A stretch of 64,000 bases of DNA from CAILUG01 sp903844415 (lineage in GTDB: Bacteria > Pseudomonadota > Gammaproteobacteria > Pseudomonadales > Pseudohongiellaceae): the NCBI GenBank assembly GCA_947477655.1, contig CANJTS010000004.1, positions 124,001 to 188,000 of the forward strand. Reading direction: 5' to 3'. The notes beneath the pieces are model-generated. The model saw nothing but the letters and a program-made list of their open reading frames with translations. It was not told the origin of the DNA and made no database searches. Below, in pieces: positions 26,492 to 35,966 of this stretch (within the stretch, counting starts at the first letter, position 1; each line of letters starts with the position of its first letter). The position numbers and the translations under genes are program-made.

Positions 26492-27463
26492 TTGGCACGC
26501 ACAACAAATCTTCCTCCAGCCATCTGCCTGATGGGACCAACTGCCTGCGGTAAGACCCGGGTTGCGGTAGAACTAATACGGGAGTTTCCATTTGAAATCA
26601 TCAGCGTAGATTCGGTGCTGGTTTACCGTGGTCTCAACATTGGTGCTGGCAAACCTGATCAGGCAACCCTCGCGCTCGCTCCCCATCGGTTGATCGATAT
26701 CCGCGATCCAGCCGTCCCCTACTCTGCCGCAGATTTCAGAGCAGATGTGTTGGTAGAGATAAAAAAAGTTTTGGCGCTGGGGAAAATTCCCCTGTTGGTA
26801 GGCGGCACCATGTTGTATTTCAAGATTTTGCGTGATGGTTTGGCCGCCATGCCAGCTGCCAAACCAATTGTCCGCCTGCACATACTAGAGCTTGCACAAC
26901 GCGAAGGTTGGCCGGCAGTGCACAAACGGCTGCAGGAAGTGGATCCGGAGTCTGCTAGGCGTATTCACCCCAATGATCCACAGCGCCTGCAGCGGGCACT
27001 TGAAGTGTTTGAAGTCAGTGGCACTACCCTTTCCAGTTTACACAGCCAAAGTCCGGCTACCAATGCCCCTGACCTGCCCTGTGAACTGATTTTTTTGGCT
27101 ATGTTGCCGGTAGACAGGCTCGCCCTGCATCAGGCAATTGCCATCCGTTTTCACTCCATGTTACAAGCCGGATTGGTGGAAGAAGTCGCGCAACTGCGCG
27201 CTCGCGGTGATTTACACAACACACTGCCAGCTATCCGCAGCGTGGGTTACCGGCAAGTGTGGGATTATCTGGAAGGTCACCACGATTATGGAGCAATGGT
27301 TGACAAAGGCATTACCGCGACCCGCCAACTGGCCAAACGCCAGCTTACTTGGTTACGTAGCTGGCCCAACTTGCATCCAGTCGCGTGTCAGCTTGATGGT
27401 GAAGATATCAAAATTGTTAAAAATCTCTTGAATTTGATGTTACCCAACCCCATTAAAGCGTAG
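26492..27463 (+). CDS. miaA: tRNA dimethylallyltransferase
   Basis: 323 residues. A TTG start is required: the only nearby ATG falls inside the P-loop (LMGPTACGKT) and a stop lies six codons upstream; GGA precedes the TTG. Motifs: P-loop, IISVDSVLVYRGLNIGAGKP, the DIRDP segment, LVGGTMLYFKIL, and the C-terminal QLAKRQLTWLR tRNA-binding region. It adds a dimethylallyl group to A37 of tRNAs reading UNN codons. It precedes hfq-hflX-hflKC as in most gammaproteobacteria, but is separated from mutL by an insertion. Confidence 0.95.
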   Translation: MARTTNLPPAICLMGPTACGKTRVAVELIREFPFEIISVDSVLVYRGLNIGAGKPDQATLALAPHRLIDIRDPAVPYSAADFRADVLVEIKKVLALGKIPLLVGGTMLYFKILRDGLAAMPAAKPIVRLHILELAQREGWPAVHKRLQEVDPESARRIHPNDPQRLQRALEVFEVSGTTLSSLHSQSPATNAPDLPCELIFLAMLPVDRLALHQAIAIRFHSMLQAGLVEEVAQLRARGDLHNTLPAIRSVGYRQVWDYLEGHHDYGAMVDKGITATRQLAKRQLTWLRSWPNLHPVACQLDGEDIKIVKNLLNLMLPNPIKA

Positions 27464-27566
27464 GTTAGTAATCTCTGTTGTTTCTATTTCATATTTTTTT
27501 TTGACACAGAGTTGGTTTTTTAAGTATCCCCAACAACTAAAATAGTTATTCAGGAGTAATAATCTC

Positions 27567-27845
27567 ATGTCTAAAGGGCATTCGCTGCAAGACCCTTTTC
27601 TTAATGTGCTCCGCAAAGAAAAAGTTCCGGTTGCAATTTACCTCGTCAGTGGCATCAAGCTTCAAGGTCAAATAGAGTCTTTTGATCAATTTGTGATTGT
27701 CTTGAAAAACACCGTCAATCAAATGGTATACAAACATGCCATTTCTACTGTTGTTCCCTCCCGTCAGGTACGCGTGCCATTGAGCGGCACCGAGGAAGAA
27801 GGCGCTCTCGAAGAAGAAATAGAAGAAGAGGCAGGCAACAACTAA
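27567..27845 (+). CDS. hfq: RNA chaperone Hfq
   Basis: 92 residues. The Sm1 motif region (LQDPFLNVLRKEKVPVAIYLVSGIKLQG) and Sm2 (YKHAISTVVPSR) are intact, with Gln8-type proximal-face and Tyr/Ile distal-face residues. It forms a hexamer that pairs small RNAs with mRNAs. The C-terminal tail is short and strongly acidic (EEEGALEEEIEEEAGNN). GGAG lies ahead of the ATG. It lies between miaA and hflX, the conserved position. Confidence 0.97.
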   Translation: MSKGHSLQDPFLNVLRKEKVPVAIYLVSGIKLQGQIESFDQFVIVLKNTVNQMVYKHAISTVVPSRQVRVPLSGTEEEGALEEEIEEEAGNN

Positions 27846-27892
27846 GTGCCACTGCTTATCAATAACAACTGTCACTAAGAGTCGAGGCCCCA

Positions 27893-29242
27893 TTGTTTTT
27901 TGAACGCCCTGAAACTGGTGAACTTGCAATTTTGATCCATCTGAATCTCGGCTCCACCGCTTCTGATGAAGCCGAGACCAAAGAATTTGAAGAGCTGGCT
28001 ATTTCAGCTGGCGCTATTCCTGTTGCCTTTATTCATGCATCCCGCAGATCGACCACCCCACGTTTTTTAGTGGGCAGTGGCAAAGTGGATGAAATTGCGG
28101 CGGCTATTGCTTTGTACGGCGCGCAACTGGTGATGTTTAACCATACTTTGTCGCCAAGCCAAGAACGCAATCTGGAAAAAGCTTTAAATTGCCGGGTGCT
28201 GGATCGTACTGGTTTAATTCTCGATATTTTTGCGCAACGTGCCCGCAGTCATGAGGGCAAACTGCAAGTGGAACTGGCCAAACTCAAACATGCCTCCACC
28301 CGCCTAATAAGAGGCTGGACACATCTAGATCGACAAAAAGGTGGCATCGGGCAACGCGGAGTGGGCGAAACCCAGCTCGAACTCGACCAGCGGATGATCG
28401 GTGAACGCATCAAAGCCATCAACAAGGGCCTGGAAAAAGTGCGTAGCCAGCGTGATCAAGGACGCCGTTCACGCAAACGCGCCGAAATTCCAACTATTTC
28501 CCTGGTCGGTTATACCAATGCGGGTAAATCCTCGTTGTTCAATCGCATGAGCGGGGACAGCATCTATGTAGCAGATCAATTATTCGCTACCCTCGATTCG
28601 ACTTTACGTAAAGTTAAAATTCCCAATTATGGCAGCGCTATTTTAGCTGACACGGTAGGGTTCATTCGGCAATTGCCACATCAGTTGGTGGATGCCTTCC
28701 GCGCTACACTGGAAGAAACTGTAGAAGCACGCTTGTTGTTGCATGTAGTTGATTGCAATAACGATGAGCGTCAGTTGTTGAGCGGCGAAGTTACTAAAGT
28801 ACTCGCTGAAATTGGCGCAGCAGATATTCCCATCCTGCTAGTTTTTAACAAAATTGACCTGGTGGGAGAAAAATTACCCACATTGGAAAGAGACGAGCAA
28901 GGTAAACCATGGCGAGTCTGGGTTTCGGCTCATACCGGAGCGGGGATCGATCTCTTGCTTTCGGCCATCAGCGAATTTCTTGGCGAAGATTTTATCTCTC
29001 CCACGCTGGAACTCTTGCCCCAGCAAGGAAAGTTACGCGCCCAGCTCTATCAGTTGGGTGTTGTGCAGTCTGAAACCAATGACGAACAAGGCAAATCACT
29101 CTTGGCTTTACACATGCCTCAAGCGGATTTCACGCGTGTAATGGTGGACGCAGGGCTGGATCCAGATCCCTATTTGCCTAGTGGGCCAATAGTGCAGGTA
29201 CTTGCGGAAACTACCCATGATCATGTGGACGAAGCGGTGTAA
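27893..29242 (+). CDS. hflX: Ribosome-associated GTPase HflX
   Basis: 449 residues from a TTG start (FFERPETGE), consistent with the family N-terminus MFxRxxxGE; no ATG is available upstream of the conserved region. The HflX N-terminal domain (~1-190) with RFLVGSGKVDEI and GQRGVGETQLELDQR is followed by the G domain: G1 GYTNAGKSSLFN, G3 DTVGFI, G4 NKID. It rescues stalled ribosomes by splitting subunits. It is 47 bp after hfq. The C-terminal domain after residue ~365 is family-typical. Confidence 0.95.
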   Translation: MFFERPETGELAILIHLNLGSTASDEAETKEFEELAISAGAIPVAFIHASRRSTTPRFLVGSGKVDEIAAAIALYGAQLVMFNHTLSPSQERNLEKALNCRVLDRTGLILDIFAQRARSHEGKLQVELAKLKHASTRLIRGWTHLDRQKGGIGQRGVGETQLELDQRMIGERIKAINKGLEKVRSQRDQGRRSRKRAEIPTISLVGYTNAGKSSLFNRMSGDSIYVADQLFATLDSTLRKVKIPNYGSAILADTVGFIRQLPHQLVDAFRATLEETVEARLLLHVVDCNNDERQLLSGEVTKVLAEIGAADIPILLVFNKIDLVGEKLPTLERDEQGKPWRVWVSAHTGAGIDLLLSAISEFLGEDFISPTLELLPQQGKLRAQLYQLGVVQSETNDEQGKSLLALHMPQADFTRVMVDAGLDPDPYLPSGPIVQVLAETTHDHVDEAV

Positions 29243-29330
29243 TTGCGCCCTATAATCCGCTAAAATATGGACCCTACCCGCAAGGTATATTGACACTCAA
29301 ACCTCGAATACCATTTTTTTGGAGCACATA

Positions 29331-30494
29331 ATGGCCTGGAACGAACCTGAAAATGATGATCGTAAGAATGATCCATGGGGCTCGCGTTCCGGTAAAAAGG
29401 CAAATGGCCCCCCTGATATCGATGCGGTGCTTAGTGACTTAATAAAAAAAATCTCCAGCCTGTTTGGTGGCAGTAAAAAGAACCCAGGCAGCACTAGCAA
29501 TTCCGGTGGTGGACTTTCTAGTGGGTTGATTACAGTTGTCATGATCGTAATTGCAGCGCTATGGATCGGCGCTGGGTTCTATACCGTGGATGAGCCCGAA
29601 CGTGGTGTGGTATTGCGCCTCGGAGTAGCACAGGAAGCAGTGGTATTGCCCGGATTACATTGGAATCCACCGCTCGTAGACGCTGTCACCAAAATTAATG
29701 TAACCCGCGTTTACGATCAATCTTTTTCCAATACTATGCTCACTGAAGACGACAACATCATCGACATCACCATGACAGTGCAATATGTCATTACGGATGC
29801 CCGCAAATATTTTCTGGAAGTTGAAGCGCCAGAAACAAGCCTACAAGAAGCTGCAGAATCTGCTATACGACATGTCGTGGGCGGCTCGATAATGGATGAT
29901 GTTAATACTGTAGGCAGGGAGTTAGTGGCGCAGGACACAAAAATACGTTTGCAAACTTATCTCGATGCCTACGGTACTGGCATCACCATCAGACAGGTCA
30001 ATATCGCGCAATCACAACCGCCGGCACAAGTCAGGGCCGCCTTTGACGATGTGATCAAGGCCCGTGAAGATAATCAGTCTTATCAAAACGAAGCGCGCGC
30101 TTACGCCAATAAGATTGTGCCGGAGGCTCGCGGTTTGGCCTTGCGCCAAATTGAAGAAGCCAATGCATACAAAGAGCAAGTCGTTGCTCAGGCGCAAGGT
30201 GAATCCCAACGCTTTGAACAATTACTGGTGGAATATAAAAAAGCCCCCGAAGTTACCCGAGAGAGGCTTTATATCGACACCATGCAATCGGTGATGACCA
30301 ACAGCACTAAGGTCATGATCGATGTAGAAGGTGGCAACAATATGATGTATCTGCCTCTGGATCAAATCATGCAGGAAGCTCGGCGCACCCCAGTGGTAAC
30401 AGCCACGCCCGCCAACATAAGCCCACAAGACATACGTAATTTAACCAACCAGATTCAGACCCAGGATACGCCAAGCAGAGGAGCTGCACGCTAA
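29331..30494 (+). CDS. hflK: FtsH protease modulator HflK
   Basis: 387 residues starting at the ATG of MAWNEPE, with GGAG six bases upstream; a TTG 12 bp earlier is part of this ribosome site. A Gly/Ser-rich N-terminus is followed by one transmembrane segment (~64-84) and then the SPFH/Band-7 domain (DEPERGVVLRLG... to ~300). It forms with HflC a large periplasm-facing cage around FtsH in the inner membrane. Its stop and the hflC ATG overlap as TAATG, implying translational coupling and 1:1 synthesis. Confidence 0.95.
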   Translation: MAWNEPENDDRKNDPWGSRSGKKANGPPDIDAVLSDLIKKISSLFGGSKKNPGSTSNSGGGLSSGLITVVMIVIAALWIGAGFYTVDEPERGVVLRLGVAQEAVVLPGLHWNPPLVDAVTKINVTRVYDQSFSNTMLTEDDNIIDITMTVQYVITDARKYFLEVEAPETSLQEAAESAIRHVVGGSIMDDVNTVGRELVAQDTKIRLQTYLDAYGTGITIRQVNIAQSQPPAQVRAAFDDVIKAREDNQSYQNEARAYANKIVPEARGLALRQIEEANAYKEQVVAQAQGESQRFEQLLVEYKKAPEVTRERLYIDTMQSVMTNSTKVMIDVEGGNNMMYLPLDQIMQEARRTPVVTATPANISPQDIRNLTNQIQTQDTPSRGAAR

Positions 30495-31366
30495 TGAAAA
30501 ACTCGAGCATGTTTACCCTCGTAATACTGACTCTGTTAGTAATGGTTGTTTCCAATTGCATCTACGTAGTCAGAGAAATAGATAAAGCTGTACTGCTGAC
30601 CTTTGGTGAAGTGACTAACGCTGACATTACACCTGGTTTGCATTTCAAGATTCCAGGCGTTCACACTGTTCGCCTGTTTGACGGCAGAATTCAAACACTT
30701 GATGCTGAAACAGAAAGTTACCTCACCGCCGAAAAAAATTATTTGGAAGTAGATTCGTACGCAAAATGGCGCATTTCCAACACCGCACTTTTTTACACGA
30801 CAACTTCAGGCGATGAAAATATTGCCAACAATTTGTTGACCCAGCGCATCAATACTGGTCTGCGCAATCAATTTGGTGAGCGTAGTGTCCATGATGTGGT
30901 CTCTGGGGAAAGAGATGTGTTGATGACCGAACTTACCACCACATTGAATTCCATAGCGCAAACAGAATTAGGAATTGAAGTTGTGGATGTACGCGTAAAG
31001 AAAATTGATTTGCCTCCGCTGGTCAGTGATTCCGTGTTTCAGCGGATGAATACTGAACGCCAGGAAGAGGCGCAGGAATTACGCTCCACCGGCTTTGAAG
31101 TGGCAGAAGGTATTCGCGCCGATGCGGATCGTCAGCAGATCGTGATCGAAGCCGAGGCCTATCGTGATGCAGAACTGATCCGTGGTGAAGGCGACGCACT
31201 CTCCTCATCAATCTATGCTGAAGCTTTCAATAAAGACCCGGAGTTTTACGAATTTACGCGTAGTCTGAATGCATATCGGGAAACTTTCAGCAACAGTGGT
31301 GACTTGTTGTTGCTTGGGCCAGACAGCGACTTCTTCCGATACATGAAAAATAGTAAAGCAGAATAA
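30494..31366 (+). CDS. hflC: FtsH protease modulator HflC
   Basis: 290 residues. A single N-terminal membrane anchor (~5-24) precedes the SPFH domain: CIYVVREIDKAVLLTFGEV, PGLHFKIPGVHTVRLFDGRIQTLDAE, and a coiled-coil with MNTERQEEAQELRSTGFEVAEGI. The C-terminus ends in a family-typical LLLGPDSDFFRYM. It partners HflK in controlling FtsH. Translation is coupled to hflK by TAATG. The DUF2065 gene often found after hflC is absent. Confidence 0.95.
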   Translation: MKNSSMFTLVILTLLVMVVSNCIYVVREIDKAVLLTFGEVTNADITPGLHFKIPGVHTVRLFDGRIQTLDAETESYLTAEKNYLEVDSYAKWRISNTALFYTTTSGDENIANNLLTQRINTGLRNQFGERSVHDVVSGERDVLMTELTTTLNSIAQTELGIEVVDVRVKKIDLPPLVSDSVFQRMNTERQEEAQELRSTGFEVAEGIRADADRQQIVIEAEAYRDAELIRGEGDALSSSIYAEAFNKDPEFYEFTRSLNAYRETFSNSGDLLLLGPDSDFFRYMKNSKAE

Positions 31367-31440
31367 GTTCTGTTTACGACTATTGTGGCAAGAATTCGGC
31401 ATAGCACTATAAACAAGCACTGCGGAAACAAATACATTCC

Positions 31441-32628
31441 ATGACAACCAAGGCTAATCGCTGGCTGCTTCCAGACGGCGTTACAGAAATATTGCCCCCT
31501 CAAGCAAATCAACTGGAATCCCTACGGCGGGAATTACTGGATCTGTATAGCACCTGGGGCTACGACCTGATCCTTACTCCTCTCATCGAATTTCTGGATT
31601 CCTTACTGATTGTGCCGAGCCACGAATTACAACTGAGCACCTTTGTCATTGTGGATCAGCTCAGTGGCAAAAGTATGGGAGTTCGCGCCGACATTTCTTC
31701 GCAGGCTGCGCGTATAGATGCCCATGTGCTGAAACAAGAAGGTCCTACTCGATTATGTTATGCCGACAGCGTGTTGCGCACACGCCCGCAAGGCCAATTC
31801 GGCTCGCGTAGTCCATTACTTATTGGCGCAGAACTTTACGGCCATAACGGCATTGAAAGTGATGTTGAAGTTATCAGCTTATTGCTTGGCACACTCGAAA
31901 TAGCAGGCATAAACAAACCTTTGCTCGCACTTGGGCACAGCAATATTTGTAAAACTTTGGTTAAAGCAGCAAATCTGTCAACGGAATTGGAAGCCAAGTT
32001 ATTCTCTGCTCTGCAAAACAAGGCTACCACCGATATAACCTTACTACTGGATACCTGTACTGTTTCGGCCAAGTTACGCAAGGTACTGGAAATTTTGCCC
32101 ACCATGCATGGGGATATAGGTGTGCTCGAACAGGCGGCCAATTTTTTCAAAGGTATGTCTCCTCTATTAGAAGAAGCCTTGGCACAGCTACACACGATTG
32201 CCAAAAAACTGAACACTAGTTTTCCTCACCAACAACTGTATTTTGATCTGTGTGAACTACGCGGTTACGATTATCACACCGGCATAATTTTTTCTGCCTA
32301 TGTGGAAGGTCATGGCGAAGCCATTGCCAATGGTGGTCGCTATGATGCCATCGGGAAAGTATTCGGACGTGAGCGTGCTGCCACCGGATTTGATGCCGAT
32401 CTAAAAACACTGTTTAACCTGAGCCTACGAGATTTTGCGAATACTGGTAAAATTTTTGCGCCAGCGATAAGTGACAATAATTTGTCAAAAACCATCGCTC
32501 AGTTGCGTGCTGATGGTCAGCGTGTTGTACAGACCTTTTTAGATCAAAATGAATCTGCTACTGCACTGGGTTGTAGCCGACAACTAGTGCTGGAGGGTGG
32601 CATCTGGAATATACAGTCAGTTGGGTAA
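31441..32628 (+). CDS. hisZ: ATP phosphoribosyltransferase regulatory subunit HisZ
   Basis: 395 residues with the class II aminoacyl-tRNA-synthetase-like fold: WLLPDGVTEILPPQA, YDLILTPLIEFLDSLL, motif-2-like LCYADSVLRTRPQG, and DLCELRGYDYHTGIIFSAY plus GGRYDAIGKVFGRERAATGFD. It lacks a tRNA-binding domain, marking HisZ rather than HisS. HisZ activates and gives histidine feedback control to short-form HisG, so a short hisG is expected elsewhere. Its position between hflC and purA is conserved in gammaproteobacteria that have HisZ. Confidence 0.94.
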   Translation: MTTKANRWLLPDGVTEILPPQANQLESLRRELLDLYSTWGYDLILTPLIEFLDSLLIVPSHELQLSTFVIVDQLSGKSMGVRADISSQAARIDAHVLKQEGPTRLCYADSVLRTRPQGQFGSRSPLLIGAELYGHNGIESDVEVISLLLGTLEIAGINKPLLALGHSNICKTLVKAANLSTELEAKLFSALQNKATTDITLLLDTCTVSAKLRKVLEILPTMHGDIGVLEQAANFFKGMSPLLEEALAQLHTIAKKLNTSFPHQQLYFDLCELRGYDYHTGIIFSAYVEGHGEAIANGGRYDAIGKVFGRERAATGFDADLKTLFNLSLRDFANTGKIFAPAISDNNLSKTIAQLRADGQRVVQTFLDQNESATALGCSRQLVLEGGIWNIQSVG

Positions 32629-32638
32629 AGCAAGCACC

Positions 32639-32663
32639 CAGACCAATGGTCTGAGTTTATTTT
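32639..32663 (+). terminator. Weak candidate terminator between hisZ and purA
   Basis: CAGACC-AAT-GGTCTG hairpin followed by AGTTTATTTT. The short stem and imperfect T-tract suggest at most partial termination before purA. Confidence 0.35.
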
Positions 32664-32731
32664 CAGAACGAAAAAATAAATCAAAAATTAAAGCCTCGTG
32701 CGGGGCAGCAAGATGAAGTCACGGATAAATC

Positions 32732-34024
32732 ATGGGTAAAAATGTAGTAATTCTCGGCACACAATGGGGTGACGAAGGCAAGGGCAAGATCGTGGATTTG
32801 CTCACAGAAAAAGCCACCCATGTTGTGCGTTTTCAAGGTGGTCATAATGCCGGTCATACCTTGGTTATCGGTGGCAAAAAAACGGTCTTGCATCTGCTGC
32901 CGTCCGGAATTTTACGACCCGGAGTAACCTGCATAATCGGAAATGGCGTAGTGTTGTCCCCGGCTGCATTACTAAAAGAAATAGATGAAATCGCAGCGCA
33001 GGGCATCAATGCCTGCGACAACCTAAAAATTAGCGCTGCCTGCCCCTTGATCCTGCCTTATCACGTTGCTCTAGATCAGGCACGGGAAACACAGAAAGGC
33101 GTAAATAAGATTGGAACTACAGGCCGTGGTATTGGCCCAGCTTACGAAGATAAGGTGGCACGCCGCGGCATCCGTTTGGGTGAACTGATGAATGCCACTC
33201 ACTTTGCAGAAAAACTTGCAGAAGTTCTTGAATACCACAACTTCACCCTAACCCAATATTTTAAGGTTGCTGCCATTGATTATCAAAAAACCCTTGATGA
33301 CGCCTTGAGCATGGCTGAACGCATCAGACCTCTGGTATGCGACACAATTGATCTCTTGCATACCGCTCGTAAAAACAATCACAACATCTTGTTTGAAGGT
33401 GCACAAGGGTCTTTACTCGACATCGATCACGGCACATATCCCTTTGTAACTTCTTCCAATACCACCGCGGGTGGCACTGCTACCGGCAGTGGTTTTGGCC
33501 CACTGTATCTGGATTATGTTTTAGGCATCACCAAAGCTTACACAACACGAGTAGGCAGCGGCCCTTTCCCAACAGAATTATTTGATGACGTTGGCGAAAT
33601 GTTGTTTATAAAAGGCCAAGAAATTGGCGCATCCACAGGACGCAGTCGCCGCTGTGGCTGGTTTGATGCAGCGGCGGTTAAGTTCGCCATTCGCATAAAC
33701 AGCGTGTCTGGTATCTGCCTAACCAAACTCGATGTGCTTGATGGGCTCGATACGGTGAAAGTGTGTGTGGGCTACAAAGGTAACAACACCTCATCGATGG
33801 ATTGCCTCACCAGTTTTGATAGCTACAACACTCTCGAACCTGTGTACGAAGAATTACCAGGCTGGAAAGAGTCTACTTATGGCATTCGTACACTTGAGAA
33901 ACTTCCACTAAATGCTCGTAAATACATCAGTTATATCGAAAATAAAATTGATGCGCCCGTTGATATTATTTCCACTGGCCCAGATCGTGACGAAACAATT
34001 ATTTTGAACCACCCGTTTCAGTAA
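32732..34024 (+). CDS. purA: Adenylosuccinate synthetase
   Basis: 430 residues, usual length. It catalyses IMP + Asp + GTP to adenylosuccinate, the first committed step to AMP. Motifs: GTQWGDEGKGKIVD (P-loop), FQGGHNAGHT, TTGRGIGPAYEDK, FEGAQGSLLDIDHGTYPFVTSS, and GRSRRCGWFD. It sits 103 bp after hisZ and is convergent with a TonB-dependent receptor gene. Confidence 0.97.
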   Translation: MGKNVVILGTQWGDEGKGKIVDLLTEKATHVVRFQGGHNAGHTLVIGGKKTVLHLLPSGILRPGVTCIIGNGVVLSPAALLKEIDEIAAQGINACDNLKISAACPLILPYHVALDQARETQKGVNKIGTTGRGIGPAYEDKVARRGIRLGELMNATHFAEKLAEVLEYHNFTLTQYFKVAAIDYQKTLDDALSMAERIRPLVCDTIDLLHTARKNNHNILFEGAQGSLLDIDHGTYPFVTSSNTTAGGTATGSGFGPLYLDYVLGITKAYTTRVGSGPFPTELFDDVGEMLFIKGQEIGASTGRSRRCGWFDAAAVKFAIRINSVSGICLTKLDVLDGLDTVKVCVGYKGNNTSSMDCLTSFDSYNTLEPVYEELPGWKESTYGIRTLEKLPLNARKYISYIENKIDAPVDIISTGPDRDETIILNHPFQ

Positions 34025-34074
34025 CGTACAACTAAGTCCATGGCCTGCATTTTTTGAGGCCACACCGAACAACT

Positions 34075-35949
34075 TTAAAACTGATACCGCAATCCGGCAT
34101 ATAAACCACGCCCCATGGAGTTGTAATCAGTTATCTCTTGGTAATCTGCATTCAACAGATTTTCGACACGCCCAAAAATTTCCACCCCATTCTCAAAGCC
34201 ATAACGTGCCGACCAATCCAGCACAGCAAAATTTTCCAGAGGTATCCGTCCCGTCGGAGTTTCGTCTACTGCTTTAGCAACAGCTCTTAAGAAAAGTCCA
34301 GACTGAATATTCTTAGTTGTAGAGGTAAAGCGCAGCCCAGCATTTAACAAATGTTGCGGGCGGCGTAACCGTTGCATGCCATGGGTATTATTGCTGTCGT
34401 TCCAAGTGTAGTTACTCTGCAAAGAAAAATTGGACCCAAGAGCATAGGCCGCCTGCAACTCGACTCCTCTAGATGTGCTGAGCCCTTGTTGCTGTAAATA
34501 CCCACTGTAGTTGGCCAGATCGAACTCAATAGCGTTATCTATCTTTTGATCAAACCAAGTGATTCCAGTAACCAGGCGACTGGTATAAAAATCAATCCCG
34601 GCTTCGTACCCTTGACTAGTTTCTGCATGCAAATAGGATTGGGTTGCTGGTGGGTATGCATACATGCTTCTGTTGTAACCAATTTCATAGGGACTAGGCG
34701 CACGGAATCCACTACCGATACTCACGTGATATTTCCTAGTGACTGTTGGTTTTGATTGTATTAAATAAGCAGCGCTAACACGGCCACTTTGGTGCCGACC
34801 AAAATCGTCATTGTCGTCGTAGCGCAAGCCCGCGCTTAGATAAAATCTGCTGGAAAAATCGCTTAGATATTCGATCCATGCGCCACGATTTTGTCTGCCC
34901 ACAGCGTTATTTAGTGCGGTTTCGTGATCTAGTCCAGCCAATAGCACCATGCCAGTAACAGCAGTTGATTTTGCATGGTATTCCCAGCGCTCAAGTTCAC
35001 CCTCGGCAGCAAAGGCTACTTTTCCGTCAGCACGGCTTTCACGTTGAGTAGTACTACGGGCAAAATTTAAAGTGTGACTGCTGTTGCTGCTCGTATAAGT
35101 TAGATCAAGCTTGCTGGCTGTAAGATCATAGGCAGCGCTGCAAGTATGCACCGTGGCAAAAGTCAGCACATCGTAACAACCATCAAAATCACTTAAGCCC
35201 TTGATTTCATGCTGTACCAACTGCAGTTGAACTTGGGGTGTTGGCTGCCAACTGCCACGGGCATGTAGCGTAGTATTTTCGTACCCATCTTGGTCGCGCA
35301 GAACTGAATCTGAAACTCGATGATTTATACCCTCGGTAGTAAATTGACTCGCCTGTATGTAGAAATCGGCAGTATTGTTGCCTGCATTGATGCTGCTACT
35401 GTTTTGTTGCAACCCTGCTGCACCACCTTGGGTTTCCACCAGAATTTTTACTTTATTGGTATGTGTTGGTGAATAAATATTGACGACTCCACCCGCATCC
35501 GCACCATAACCCAAGCCTTGTGGACCACGTAATACTTCCACTTTTTCTACGCCATTACTGAGTAGTTGTTCCGGCATAGACGAGATTTGGGTACCGGCAG
35601 GATCGTTCAATCTAATGCCATCCAGCATCACCAAAGTACGAAACGCTTCTTCACCACGCACTCTGAGTGCCGAAGTGGAACCTGCTCCGCCACTGTTACT
35701 GGCACTGATACCTGGTAGTTGGCGCAACAAGGTCAGCAAATCCGGATTGCCTTGCAAGGTTATTTGTTCTGCCTGCAGCACTGCAACAGAAGTAGCAATT
35801 CGGCGAGTTGCGAAAGGCACACGATGGGCAGAAATAATTATTACATCCAAGATATCCTGGGCCAATGCAACATTAGGCAGCAACAATCCAAGGTTAATAA
35901 CACCTAGCAAACCTACGCATGAGTGCCGAAATATAACGGGAAATGGCAT
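34075..35949 (-). CDS. TonB-dependent outer-membrane receptor (BtuB-like)
   Basis: 624 residues with a signal peptide ending NVALAQ. A TonB-box-like DVIIISAHR lies at the mature N-terminus. It is followed by the plug domain (LRQLPGISASNSGGAGSTSALRVRGEE, VEVLRGPQGLGYGADAGGVVNI) and a 22-strand barrel ending in YAGLRYQF. It resembles BtuB/vitamin-B12-type receptors in size. Since it ends an operon-like run of imelysins and di-heme proteins, iron or heme-related ligands are as likely as cobalamin. The gap to the upstream peroxidase is 17 bp, so cotranscription is likely. Confidence 0.88.
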   Translation of the reverse strand: MPFPVIFRHSCVGLLGVINLGLLLPNVALAQDILDVIIISAHRVPFATRRIATSVAVLQAEQITLQGNPDLLTLLRQLPGISASNSGGAGSTSALRVRGEEAFRTLVMLDGIRLNDPAGTQISSMPEQLLSNGVEKVEVLRGPQGLGYGADAGGVVNIYSPTHTNKVKILVETQGGAAGLQQNSSSINAGNNTADFYIQASQFTTEGINHRVSDSVLRDQDGYENTTLHARGSWQPTPQVQLQLVQHEIKGLSDFDGCYDVLTFATVHTCSAAYDLTASKLDLTYTSSNSSHTLNFARSTTQRESRADGKVAFAAEGELERWEYHAKSTAVTGMVLLAGLDHETALNNAVGRQNRGAWIEYLSDFSSRFYLSAGLRYDDNDDFGRHQSGRVSAAYLIQSKPTVTRKYHVSIGSGFRAPSPYEIGYNRSMYAYPPATQSYLHAETSQGYEAGIDFYTSRLVTGITWFDQKIDNAIEFDLANYSGYLQQQGLSTSRGVELQAAYALGSNFSLQSNYTWNDSNNTHGMQRLRRPQHLLNAGLRFTSTTKNIQSGLFLRAVAKAVDETPTGRIPLENFAVLDWSARYGFENGVEIFGRVENLLNADYQEITDYNSMGRGLYAGLRYQF

Positions 35950-35966
35950 ATTTAAATCCGAGAGAA

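Noticed and set aside
34041..34062. TGGCCT/AGGCCA inverted repeat between purA and the TonB receptor
   Set aside because: Ten-base loop holding the T-run and no T-tract after the stem; not a convincing terminator.
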